Below, piece by piece: positions 18,679 through 27,686 of a stretch of DNA of 64,000 nt (positions are counted from its first letter, which is position 1; each line of letters begins with the position of its first letter). Both the position numbers and the translations under genes were made by a program. The notes under the pieces were generated by a model. The model searched no databases and was not told where the DNA came from. It saw nothing but the letters and a program-made list of their open reading frames with translations. The stretch is from DASRFR01 sp035651455 (GTDB lineage Bacteria > Acidobacteriota > Terriglobia > Terriglobales > Acidobacteriaceae), in the NCBI GenBank assembly GCA_035651455.1, contig DASRFR010000052.1:58769-122768 (forward strand), given 5' to 3'.

Positions 18679-19062
18679 GCTTCCAGGCAACATTTAGTCA
18701 ATTCATGTGCAGATTTTTTTGTTTGCAGAACAACCAACTCGGTCGAGCTTCCATCAAAGCCGCGTTGTCACTGGAAATCCCAGCTGGGCGCATGGCCCGC
18801 TCGGCAAAGAGGTATTGCGCCTCGGGAGTCGTGCTCACTTATGTAAATGGTGCGTCATGAAGGTCTGCTGACTGCACCGCATGACAACTATCCAGCTCCT
18901 GGAACCGGCCGGCGATCTGGATAAGCTCAAGGACGAGGTGAAACTTAGAACTGCTTCGCTGTTCTCGCGCCCGCAGCGGAGTGACAGGCACGTGTCCCCA
19001 TTCGTGTGTGCGCGACTACGCTGCCGGAACAGAAACCACACTTACCGTAACGAGGCAGGCTA
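18679..19062. other. gap without a supported gene
   Basis: A 60-codon plus-strand frame (18881-19063) ends in a TAATG overlap with the sulfotransferase start. Its composition is not convincing and it has no clear ribosome site, so I do not call it a gene. No repeat or RNA structure is evident. Confidence 0.4.
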
Positions 19063-20052
19063 ATGGGCGGTTCTGGGGCTTTAGGTGAACTTGGCGGTAA
19101 ACCTTCAAACTCGATTGACAGAATACTTTCTTTAGCAGCGAACCGTAAGGCGCGTCGCCTCGCGGCGTCCGTCGCCAAGGGTTGCGAGCGGGCTATACCC
19201 TCCTTTTTCATTATCGGGCCGCCGCGCACCGGCACTACCTGGCTCTATGAGATCCTCAATCCGCATGCGGTCTTACCCCGCAGCAGCAAGGAAACTCGCT
19301 TCTTCGACACCCATTTTCATCGTGGGCTCTCTTGGTATCTTGCGCACTACCCGCGGGTCGTTGATGACCGTCCGGTCGGCGAAATTGCTCCCACTTACTT
19401 TGCTTCGCCGCAGGCGCGCGAGCGTCTAGCCCAAACCGTGCCCGATGCGAAGGTTGTGTGCACCTTCCGCAATCCGGTGGACCGCGTACTCTCGCTATAC
19501 CGCCTCAAAAGAGCCTACGGCCTGATTCCCTGGAGTTTCGAACATGCGCTGACGCGGGATGCCGAGCTAATCGAGTCAAGCCGATACGCTACACATTTGA
19601 AAGCCTGGCAGTCCACTTTCGGCGTCAGCCAAGTCCTAACCACGATTTATGACGATCTTTGCATCAACACGCAGGCATACCTCGATAAGCTGGTGGACTT
19701 TGTTGGTGTTCCGCGATTTACCCTGAATCCCACGCAGACCGTGGTCGTGCACACCTCGGAGAGCATGACTCACCCGCGTAGCTACTACCGCACTCGCAGC
19801 GCGATGTTCATGGTGGAGTGGTTCCGTGCTCGACGTTTGAACGGGCTGGTAAGGGCAGTCAAGAAATCGCCCATGTGCAGGTTCTTTCTGGGCGGCGGTC
19901 CCGCCTTTGCGGACCTGCCATTGGAGACGACGCTCAAGCTGTACGAGTTGTTCCGTCCCGAGGTCGAACAGCTGGAAGTGATGCTGAATCGCGACTTATC
20001 ATCCTGGAAGTCGCTCAACGCACCTCTCGCAGCTTCCCAGGTGGCCAGCTAG
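19063..20052 (+). CDS. sulfotransferase domain protein
   Basis: Transfers sulfate from PAPS to a carbohydrate, lipid or other acceptor. The 329-residue chain contains the 5'-phosphosulfate loop FFIIGPPRTGTTWLYEIL (about residues 45-62) and the 3'-phosphate site VVCTFRNPVDRVLSLYR (about 130-146), the two signatures of the family; the region YFASPQARERLAQ lies between them. No signal peptide or membrane segment is obvious, so it is probably cytoplasmic. The acceptor is unknown. Start ATG 19063 is taken because it is the first Met of the frame. The neighbours (permease, coiled-coil membrane protein) give no pathway. Confidence 0.82.
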   Translation: MGGSGALGELGGKPSNSIDRILSLAANRKARRLAASVAKGCERAIPSFFIIGPPRTGTTWLYEILNPHAVLPRSSKETRFFDTHFHRGLSWYLAHYPRVVDDRPVGEIAPTYFASPQARERLAQTVPDAKVVCTFRNPVDRVLSLYRLKRAYGLIPWSFEHALTRDAELIESSRYATHLKAWQSTFGVSQVLTTIYDDLCINTQAYLDKLVDFVGVPRFTLNPTQTVVVHTSESMTHPRSYYRTRSAMFMVEWFRARRLNGLVRAVKKSPMCRFFLGGGPAFADLPLETTLKLYELFRPEVEQLEVMLNRDLSSWKSLNAPLAASQVAS

Positions 20053-20129
20053 AAACGCCCGAACGGACGCTTCCATTATTAGCGCGACATCTGCACGCTG
20101 ACTGCATGCAATCCGGTAACGATCTCTGC

Positions 20130-20954
20130 TTAATTCTGCGGGACTTCCAAGCGCCGCCTGTCGCCTGCATTTGAGACGTCGTGTGCGGCTGTGGCCGAGA
20201 CTGCTTGCAACTCCAATGTTTTGTACTTCGGCTCGCTCACATAGCCATGAATGTGGTTCTTGCTGATGCTATTGATAACTAGTTCGACCGGACGCGCATT
20301 GTCGCCGTTATAGAACGTTACCGGCTCGAAAATATTCACGTGCTTCTTCGATAGCTTGTAATCGTCGACCATCAGTTCCAAATCAGCGTATTCATGCTTG
20401 GTATTTGCCTTGCGCAGTCGCACGCCCATGGGCCCGTTGTGCTGGAATTGCCCGTTCTTGTCGACATCGAACTCGTAGTAATTGCGCTCGCCTTTCTTCT
20501 GCAGCATCACGAGTTCGTCGTGCGTATGAGCGATCGATCCCTGTAGCTCGGTCCGTGTGTTCGCGAGGTCCTGCTGGTTGGCTTCGATCTGTTTGCCCTG
20601 TTCGTCGATACGCCCTTGCAGCTGTTTCCAGCGTGGATCGTCGCGCCGAATGTGCGCTGACGGCTTTCCTCCACCCTCGTGCCCGGCCGCATGCTTCGCA
20701 GGTGGCTGATGCTTGCTGGTTTCCGCTTCCGCCAGCAAATTGAGTTTGGAATTGAGCGCGTCAATCTGGCCGCGGGTCGCGTTCAAGGATGCGCTAATGG
20801 CTTCGTTCTGGCTCTGCAGTTGTTTTGCAATGGTTCGTTCATGGAACGAATAGGCTACTGCGGCGGAGACCACGATGACCGCAATTATGGCGCCCGCGCT
20901 CACTGGGATCGCACCAACCGGGGCCGGGTACTGTGTAGTTTCCTCTGTGGACAT
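20130..20954 (-). CDS. membrane-anchored coiled-coil protein, unknown function
   Basis: I chose ATG 20954 (MSTEETTQYP) because AGGAG lies seven bases upstream; a TTG 18 bases earlier has no such site. The 274-residue product has one N-terminal membrane helix (AIIAVIVVSAAVAYSF), then a long coiled coil (about residues 45-160) rich in Gln, Asn and Leu with a His/Lys/Gly linker (KHQPPAKHAAGHEGGGK). The C-terminal 100 residues form a beta-rich domain (YYEFDVDKNGQFQHNG and onward). It looks like an envelope protein facing the periplasm. I do not recognise a named family beyond similar acidobacterial proteins of this shape. It converges with the sulfotransferase gene. Confidence 0.7.
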   Translation of the reverse strand: MSTEETTQYPAPVGAIPVSAGAIIAVIVVSAAVAYSFHERTIAKQLQSQNEAISASLNATRGQIDALNSKLNLLAEAETSKHQPPAKHAAGHEGGGKPSAHIRRDDPRWKQLQGRIDEQGKQIEANQQDLANTRTELQGSIAHTHDELVMLQKKGERNYYEFDVDKNGQFQHNGPMGVRLRKANTKHEYADLELMVDDYKLSKKHVNIFEPVTFYNGDNARPVELVINSISKNHIHGYVSEPKYKTLELQAVSATAAHDVSNAGDRRRLEVPQN

Positions 20955-21139
20955 GGCAGTCTCCTGGGTCAAGGACTAAGCCTGAATCAGCAACTCTGTT
21001 GCCACCGTAAGTTCCTGATTCTGCGTGCGCTGAAGTGTCGTAAAAGGAAGGTTTCTATTGAGGAAAGGAAAGGATTACCAAGAACCTCACGGTTGCGCCG
21101 GGCCATGAAGATCGGTGGCAGCCCCCAGGAGTAAAACGT

Positions 21140-21168
21140 GCACGGACGGGCAATGCACCCGCCCGTGC
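21140..21168 (-). terminator. hairpin after superoxide dismutase gene
   Basis: An 11-pair stem with one mismatch (GCACGGACGGG against CCCGCCCGTGC, loop of seven) lies just past the sod stop and is followed on the minus strand by ACGTTTTAC. This is a fair intrinsic terminator for the minus-strand dismutase gene. Confidence 0.6.
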
Positions 21169-21176
21169 TCGGGAAT

Positions 21177-21815
21177 CTACCGCGCCATGGCCGGCTCGTG
21201 GGCGGTCTTCAATGCTTCTAAACGCTTGTTGACCTCCTCCCAGTTCACCACATTCCACCAGGCCTGCAGATATTCGGGCCGCCGGTTGTTGTATTTCAAG
21301 TAGTAGGCATGTTCCCAAACGTCGTTGCCCATGATCGGCCACAACCCTTGCGACAACGGGTTGTCCTGGTTCGCTGAGGTGAGGATTTGAACTTCGCCGC
21401 TCGGCTTGCCCGCAAGCCACACCCAGCCGCTGCCGAATTGCTTGGTCCCGGCGTCGTTGAATTTCTCCTGGAAAGACTTGAAGTCGCCGAACGTTTTTTT
21501 GATCACGTCCGCGATTTTGCCAGTCGGCTCTCCGCCGCCTTTGGGCTTCATGATTTTCCAGAACATCGTGTGATTCACGTGTCCGCCGCCGTTGTTCCGG
21601 ACCGCCGTGCGGATATCTTCAGGCACGGAATTCAGGTCGCGGAGCAGATCTTCCGCGCTCTTGCTTTGCAGGTTGGGATGTTTTTCCAGCGCGGCATTCA
21701 AGTTTTTCACGTACGCAGCATGATGCATATCGTGATGCAAGTGCATCGTTTTCTCGTCGATGTAAGGCTCCAGTGCCGTGTAGTCATACGGCAAAGCGGG
21801 TAATTCATGCGCCAT
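21177..21815 (-). CDS. sodB: Fe/Mn superoxide dismutase
   Basis: Converts superoxide to oxygen and hydrogen peroxide in the cytoplasm. The 212-residue chain starts MAHELPALPYDYTALEPYI and holds the four metal ligands in their usual places: His in TMHLHHDMHHAAYV, His in HVNHTMFW, and Asp and His in the stretch GNDVWEHAYYLKYNNRRPEY. The motif GSGWVWLA is also standard. ATG 21815 is preceded by GGAGG; a TTG further upstream is not needed. Whether iron or manganese is used cannot be decided safely from these motifs. A hairpin terminator follows. The product fits with the periplasmic peroxiredoxin further along, but they are not in one operon. Confidence 0.95.
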   Translation of the reverse strand: MAHELPALPYDYTALEPYIDEKTMHLHHDMHHAAYVKNLNAALEKHPNLQSKSAEDLLRDLNSVPEDIRTAVRNNGGGHVNHTMFWKIMKPKGGGEPTGKIADVIKKTFGDFKSFQEKFNDAGTKQFGSGWVWLAGKPSGEVQILTSANQDNPLSQGLWPIMGNDVWEHAYYLKYNNRRPEYLQAWWNVVNWEEVNKRLEALKTAHEPAMAR

Positions 21816-22169
21816 TTTTTCCTCCAATAGGCTAGAGATGACGGGATTGGCGGCATCGATTCAGGCCGCCGGCATGCCACAGCATTGCGGCGTTCAATCA
21901 ACCCCACAAGAAGACCCTTAAATTTTACACCCGCGCGCCGGGAGATTCAGGTTCCAGGCCACCGATTTGTCGCAGCATTCGCCGCGACATCAGCCGGTAA
22001 CGCGCTTTCGTGCTTCGGCGAAACACTCCCCGCCGGGTCTCTCCGAACGCCGGCTAGAGGCGCCGAAAGGCGCATCTCTTATGGTTTTTAACCCGTTGGT
22101 CATACTTCGGGCGCAACCCTGATTTGAGTCCTGCTCATCTCAGAAGTCGATCTCGGGAGGAGATCTTGA
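21816..22169. other. divergent promoter gap, no gene seen
   Basis: The 354 bases between the divergent sod and HAF-repeat genes hold no convincing reading frame. They must carry both promoters, but I cannot place the boxes with confidence. A ribosome site GGAGG lies before ATG 22170. Confidence 0.4.
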
Positions 22170-23078
22170 ATGTCACGCAGGCACCGCATACTTTCTGCGG
22201 CGCTGACCTCCGCTCTAGCGCTGTTTGCTTCGATCCCTGCTCTGTCTCAAAGCATCACCTGTACATACACATCGTTTGAGGGAAACCCACAGGCCAATTT
22301 AGGTTCAGGAGCGAACGGCCTTAACGATGTTGACGCCGCAGTCGGCACCTGGACTCATTTCTTCAACACAGATTCCTCGGTGACTCACGGCTTTTTGCGG
22401 GCACCAGCCGGAAAGATCACGGACATTTACCATCCCAAGTCTTATGTGACCTATCCCACCGGAATCAATGATAATGAAACGGTTGTTGGCTATTACCAGA
22501 ATACCCAACACAATAGCGCGGCTGACGGATTCACATGGAAGAACGGTGTGTTTACGCCTCTTCAATATCCCAACTCGGTGTACACGGAACCCGAGGGCAT
22601 CAACAGGAACGGGGAGATTGTGGGCTGGTATGCGGTAGGAGCCAATCCAGGAGTTGGCTTTCTCTACAGCGCCGGCCACTTCACAACCATTTCTTATCCG
22701 GGTGCTTTTGTGACCGTGGCCACCGGAGTCAACAACCTGGGCGAAATCGTCGGCTGGTGGAGCGATACGAACGGAACCCAGTCTGCTTTCATTTACAACA
22801 ACGGAACATATCAGACAGTTTTCTATCCCGGAGGTACCGGCACCGAGTTCACTGCAGTCAACGATTCCGGAGAAATCGGCGGCTTTTACTTCGCGCCCGG
22901 ACCGGACCAGAATCCCTACGGTTTCATTTACACCAATGGCACGTTCAAATTGCTCACGATCTCGAATACGAACGACAACATCGTCTTCGGCCTGAATGGC
23001 AAGGGCGACGTTTCCGGCGTTTACCAGACCGTGCAGTTCGGAACTACGACGGCATTCATCGGAACCAACTGCCACTGA
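22170..23078 (+). CDS. secreted HAF-repeat protein
   Basis: A 302-residue exported protein of unknown job. It begins with MSRRHRILSAALTSALALF and a cleavage-like site PALSQS, so it is secreted. The mature part is built of about six repeats of roughly 40-45 residues that share G(I/V)N..GEIVGWY/W and GF.Y..G.F..(I/L).YPG, the HAF-repeat pattern. Each unit should form a blade or sandwich strand set. A Cys pair (ITCTY near the start, TNCH at the end) may close the fold. GGAGG precedes ATG 22170. A damaged copy of the same gene lies directly downstream on the same strand, so the gene was duplicated in tandem. Confidence 0.8.
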   Translation: MSRRHRILSAALTSALALFASIPALSQSITCTYTSFEGNPQANLGSGANGLNDVDAAVGTWTHFFNTDSSVTHGFLRAPAGKITDIYHPKSYVTYPTGINDNETVVGYYQNTQHNSAADGFTWKNGVFTPLQYPNSVYTEPEGINRNGEIVGWYAVGANPGVGFLYSAGHFTTISYPGAFVTVATGVNNLGEIVGWWSDTNGTQSAFIYNNGTYQTVFYPGGTGTEFTAVNDSGEIGGFYFAPGPDQNPYGFIYTNGTFKLLTISNTNDNIVFGLNGKGDVSGVYQTVQFGTTTAFIGTNCH

Positions 23079-23134
23079 TTTCGGAGCGTGGCGCCCGGCG
23101 ACCGTTGTGAGTCCGTCCCATGCTCCTTATCACT

Positions 23135-23852
23135 CAGGGCCGAGTTCAACATTAATCACTTTGAGACCCATGGGTTTGAGCGATTGAGCAGCGGAAAAAC
23201 GGTACAGATCTCTATCCCCACCAGGTCTTTACGTTTCTGAACGGAATTAATGACGCTGGAACGATCGCGGGCTATTACCAGAACGATAATAGCTCTGCGA
23301 GCGGTTTCACGTGGGCGAGTGGCAAGTTCACAGCGCTTCGGTATCCCAACTCCGTCTATTCGGAGCCCTACGGTATCAACAAGAATGGTGACGTAGTTGG
23401 GTGGGAGCCCTGCGGGCAACCCCGGCACCGGCTTTCTTTACAGTGCTGGTAACTTCACCAGCATTGCCTATCCGGGGGCCTTCTCAACCGTCGCGAGAGC
23501 TATAAACAATTCCGGGGAGATTGTGGGCTGGTGGGAGGATTCGAACCTGAACAAGACTGCTTTCATTTAGTCGGCAGGGCAATTTCAGAGCGTGAACTAC
23601 CCCGGCCAGAACCAGACAATCTTTACCGGCGTGAATGATTCCGGCGAGATCGTCGGTTACTACGTCGGTCCGGGTCCCCGGTACTTACCCCAGGGCTTCA
23701 TTTACCAAAACGGAATCTTTAAGGTTGTGAAAACGCCCACCGGTTTTGCTAACCAGGTGCTTGGCGTCAACGACAACGGAGATATATCCGGCTATTATGC
23801 CATCAAGAACGACCATGCTAATCAGGCGTTCATCGGCAAGAACTGCCACTAG
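23135..23852 (+). pseudogene. broken tandem copy of the HAF-repeat gene
   Basis: Reading in three frames recovers a near-complete paralogue of the upstream protein. The piece FNINHFETHGFERLSSGK matches FFNTDSSVTHGFLRAPAGK of the intact gene; after a shift near 23200 the frame reads GINDAGTIAGYYQN and YPNSVYSEPYGINKNG; a second shift near 23404 is followed by GTGFLYSAGNFTSIAYPG; an in-frame TAG at 23568 replaces the Tyr codon of AFIYNNG; the last part (from 23571) ends AFIGKNCH like the intact copy. The signal peptide is missing. There are thus two frameshifts, one nonsense codon and a lost start, so the copy is dead rather than a sequencing slip. Confidence 0.85.
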
Positions 23853-23873
23853 TGAAGAAGGCGGGAGTTTAAG

Positions 23874-24307
23874 TCAGTCCAGCGGTTCGGGGTGAAGTGC
23901 GATTTCTTTCTCCCCGGCCGCTTTTTTTTGCGCATACTTCTTGATCCAGGCTTCCCAACTCTTGCCGGCTGCGGTATCGCGTCCGCTGAACGCGATAGCC
24001 GCCACCTCCGAGTAAGGAATGCAGGCGCGTTGGTTGGAATCCTTGGGCAGCACTCGCACCAGGGAATCTGAGAGGCTGGAGCCTTTTTTACGGTCGAAAA
24101 GGTATCCTTCTACTTTTGTCCCGTCCTTGCGGGTGACCGTCACATCACCGCGGTAATCAAAGGCTTTTTCCAGGGCATCGAAAATTTCCTGTTCGCTCGC
24201 CAGTTGAGGAATCCAACCCTGCAGGTTTTCGCGGTGGCGTCCTTCGACGACTTCCAGCGCGTCAGGGTTGGCCTTCGCCTGCAGCGCATCCACATGAGTG
24301 ATCTCGC

Positions 24308-24311
<4 letters not shown>
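23874..24311 (-). CDS. small conserved protein encoded with hpnH
   Basis: A 145-residue soluble protein of unknown function. Its GTG start overlaps the hpnH stop by four bases (GTGA), so the two are translationally coupled and probably act together. The sequence has a helical front part (SEQEIFDALEKAFDYR) and a small beta domain (VTVTRKDGTKVEGYLFDRK and onward) that ends with IPYSEVAAIAFSGRD, then a basic tail. It resembles an Sm-like or SH3-like beta barrel in pattern only. A role in hopanoid or membrane-lipid synthesis is suggested by the coupling; nothing catalytic is visible. Confidence 0.7.
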
Positions 24312-25423
<1,112 letters not shown>

Positions 25424-25612
25424 AAGTCTCTCAATCTAATGTAGCTGCTTGCCCCACACGCGAGCTTCTATTTTACATCGAGCGGACCCGGCGAGAGGGT
25501 GGAAGGGGTTAGTCCAAGGGTAACAGGGGACCGATTTGCTCGTCCGCTATGCTCATACAGGCTACATTTGGCCTCGAGCTTCGTTTCGCCAGCTGTATTG
25601 CGGATCCATGGT

Positions 25613-25774
25613 TTACGCGAAGCTGGTCCTGCGTTGGGCGGCGTACAATTCTTCTTCGCGTTTTTGCAGCGCGTAGTTCAGTTCATCGATCAGGGCCAGC
25701 AGCTTCTTGGAATCTTTCTCTCGGCTGGCTTCCGCAGAAATTTCTCTCCAGTCGCGGCATTTCAACTCCTGCAT
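25613..25774 (-). CDS. 53-residue helical protein
   Basis: A small gene with a strong ribosome site (AGGAGGAGCCC before ATG 25774) that is too short for most gene finders. The product starts MQELKCRDWREISAEASRE and continues with KKLLALIDELNYAL and a Lys/Glu-rich helix, ending TSFA. It should be two amphipathic helices. The D-W-R-E-I...A...KLL..I.EL pattern is common in tiny acidobacterial proteins. Function is unknown. It lies 190 bases upstream of hpnH on the same strand, but with its own start signals. Confidence 0.65.
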   Translation of the reverse strand: MQELKCRDWREISAEASREKDSKKLLALIDELNYALQKREEELYAAQRRTSFA

Positions 25775-26039
25775 GGGCTCCTCCTGAATGCTCAGACCAA
25801 AGATGACTCTGTTCTGTGACGGACGATGCAGTTAGCATGCCAATTGCGGTAAGTAGTTGATATACCGCAATCTCCAGCAAAAACATAGCTGATCGCTGTG
25901 CCCACCTGCTTGTATTTATTGCACCGTCGGGGAAAGACTAACGTATCTACCGCTTGCCGAGCTTCGCGGCTGTGTGACTGCATTTCTACTGGCCGGATCA
26001 CGGCTTACCGGACACACCTGCACATGCCGTTGATGCCAG

Positions 26040-26522
26040 CTACGCGCTCTGCGCCAGGCGCTGGTACTCAATTCCTCCTTCATCCGAGAGAAGCACCCAG
26101 AGCGTGTAGATGCCCAAGGCAGTTCCGAATGGCGGATGGAACAGAATAATGATTCCCAGGATAATCGCTACCATTCGCGCCCATGGCTGACGGTGCATGA
26201 GTCCCCAACCCACCAGGATCCCTCCCACACCGACCACCAGCAGACTTCCGCCCAGCAAGAACATGACAAACGGGCCAACGTTATGCGCCAGCGCTTCACT
26301 GCCCGGAATAACGAGTCGCGTGAGTCCGCCAAGAGTCATAAGACCGACCGATGGGACCAGCCATAAGGCTCCAACGATGATCCATAGAATTCCCAGGGTG
26401 CGAAGATGCCGCTGTAACCTGCCCTGTGCCAACCCGCCTTTAGGCCAAGACACGGCTCGTCCGCATTTTGGGCAATGATTGTATCCAGGCTGGAGTTCGT
26501 TTCCGCATTGATTGCAGAACAT
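26040..26522 (-). CDS. zinc-ribbon membrane protein
   Basis: A 160-residue inner-membrane protein. ATG 26522 follows AGGAGG, and the product opens with a zinc ribbon, MFCNQCGNELQPGYNHCPKCG, whose four Cys (CxxC twice) should bind one zinc. After a short basic linker (LQRHLRTLG) come four hydrophobic stretches: LGILWIIVGALWLVPSV, VGPFVMFLLGGSLLVVG, a glycine-rich GGILVGW, and IILGIIILFHPPFG. The tail reads YTLWVLLSDEGG. This zinc_ribbon plus DUF-type membrane layout is widespread in Acidobacteriota and has no known function. It stands alone. Confidence 0.75.
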   Translation of the reverse strand: MFCNQCGNELQPGYNHCPKCGRAVSWPKGGLAQGRLQRHLRTLGILWIIVGALWLVPSVGLMTLGGLTRLVIPGSEALAHNVGPFVMFLLGGSLLVVGVGGILVGWGLMHRQPWARMVAIILGIIILFHPPFGTALGIYTLWVLLSDEGGIEYQRLAQSA

Positions 26523-26769
26523 CAAAGCCCTCCTGACTGCTACGCTTTCTCAGGTCTAAACCTGGAATACGAGAGCAACACAGCGAAAGTTCACAGAAGC
26601 TGTTAACTCTGATCTGCCAGGCACGAAGCCTTCTAAGCCGCAAAATTTTTTACCCGCAAGGCCGCGGTTTACCCCGTTGCAACTGATGGTACATGGCCTT
26701 TCATACCGTTGAGCATTCCCTAAAGTTGCAGCACAATGCCAAAATCGCAGCGATCGGCGGGAGACTCAT

Positions 26770-27240
26770 TTGCGTATTCAATACTGCCTATCCATATTTC
26801 TGCTGGGAAGCGCTCTCGTTCCCAGTGCATGGGCCAAGGACCTCGCCCTGGTGGCCAACAAGTCTACCCAGTCGGGTGCCCTGACCATGACCGATCTGGC
26901 CAAGATTTGCAAGGCTGAAACAAAGCGCTGGCCCGATAGCAAGCCGGTTACCTTTGTCACGCGCGATCCTGCATCCCCTGACATGAAATTGGTGGTTGAG
27001 AAGGTGTATGAAATGACGCCCGAGGCAGTCGGGAGCCTGATCTCCACCGTAAACCACGGCCGCACTAATCGGCCCGCAATCGTCGTGGTTGATTCGGATC
27101 AGGAGATTGTGCGCCGGGTGGAAGCTACGCCCGGGGCCATCGGCATAGTCGATGTCTATTCCATTACCGGGGGAGTGGCTGTAGTGAAAATCGGGGGCAA
27201 GCTCCCACTCGAGCCTGGCTATCCACTTCATGGAAACTAG
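26770..27240 (+). CDS. periplasmic phosphate-binding-like (PBP superfamily) protein
   Basis: A 156-residue exported protein. The best start is TTG 26770 behind GGGAGA, giving MRIQYCLSIFLLGSALVPSAWA, a clear signal peptide. The mature part has ALTMTDLAKICKAETKRWP, VTFVTRDPASPDMKL and ATPGAIGIVDVYSITGGV, which resembles the C-terminal lobe of PstS-like phosphate-binding proteins (the GAIGY-type turn). At this length it holds only about half of such a fold, so it may be a reduced, single-domain relative. No ABC transporter genes are adjacent. A PilZ gene follows after 54 bases on the same strand. Confidence 0.65.
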   Translation: MRIQYCLSIFLLGSALVPSAWAKDLALVANKSTQSGALTMTDLAKICKAETKRWPDSKPVTFVTRDPASPDMKLVVEKVYEMTPEAVGSLISTVNHGRTNRPAIVVVDSDQEIVRRVEATPGAIGIVDVYSITGGVAVVKIGGKLPLEPGYPLHGN

Positions 27241-27294
27241 CGGGGCCGCCGAAAACTCCTGGACCGTCGTTGCAGTTGAGCAACTCGCCACGCC

Positions 27295-27669
27295 ATGAAC
27301 GAACCCGGCCATAATTCCAAATCCCGCAATACTCGGCGCTATGCGCGTTATCCCCTTGACGTCCGCATCTCAGCCAGTGTCTTTCGCGCCGGCGATGTGG
27401 TTTGCCTCTGGGGACGCTCTACCGAGCTTGGCCTGGACGGCATTGGTGCTACCCTGACCGGCGAACTTGATAATGGCGAAGTAGTCTCCATGGAATTCCC
27501 CCTTCCGCTCTGCCCGTTTCCGCTCAAGCTGCGGGCCATAGTGCGTTATCGCGACGGACTTCGCTATGGATTCGAATTCCTCACGGTGAGCGCGGAGCAG
27601 CGCCAATCCTTAAAGCGTGTGTGCGAGATGCTGGCCGCTTCCGGTGTCACCGGCGCCAGCTTGCGATAA
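27295..27669 (+). CDS. PilZ-domain protein
   Basis: A 124-residue protein consisting mostly of one PilZ domain, the usual cyclic di-GMP receptor. The N-terminal RRYARYPLDVRI matches the RxxxR motif that contacts the ligand, but the second motif (D/NxSxxG) reads STELGLDGIG, so binding may be weakened. The beta barrel follows with VSMEFPLPLCPFPLKLRAIVRYRD and YGFEFLTV. It ends in a helix. Start ATG 27295. Converges with the acyl-CoA synthetase gene. Since the window has no active GGDEF domain, its signal source lies elsewhere. Confidence 0.82.
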   Translation: MNEPGHNSKSRNTRRYARYPLDVRISASVFRAGDVVCLWGRSTELGLDGIGATLTGELDNGEVVSMEFPLPLCPFPLKLRAIVRYRDGLRYGFEFLTVSAEQRQSLKRVCEMLAASGVTGASLR

Positions 27670-27686
27670 GCTCCTGTCGCTCATCA

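Noticed and set aside
18881..19063. 60-codon frame ending in TAATG overlap with the sulfotransferase
   Set aside because: No ribosome site or protein-like pattern; the overlap alone can be chance.
23568..23570. TAG in the second HAF copy considered as a recoded codon
   Set aside because: Two frameshifts and a missing signal peptide are in the same gene, so it is plain decay.
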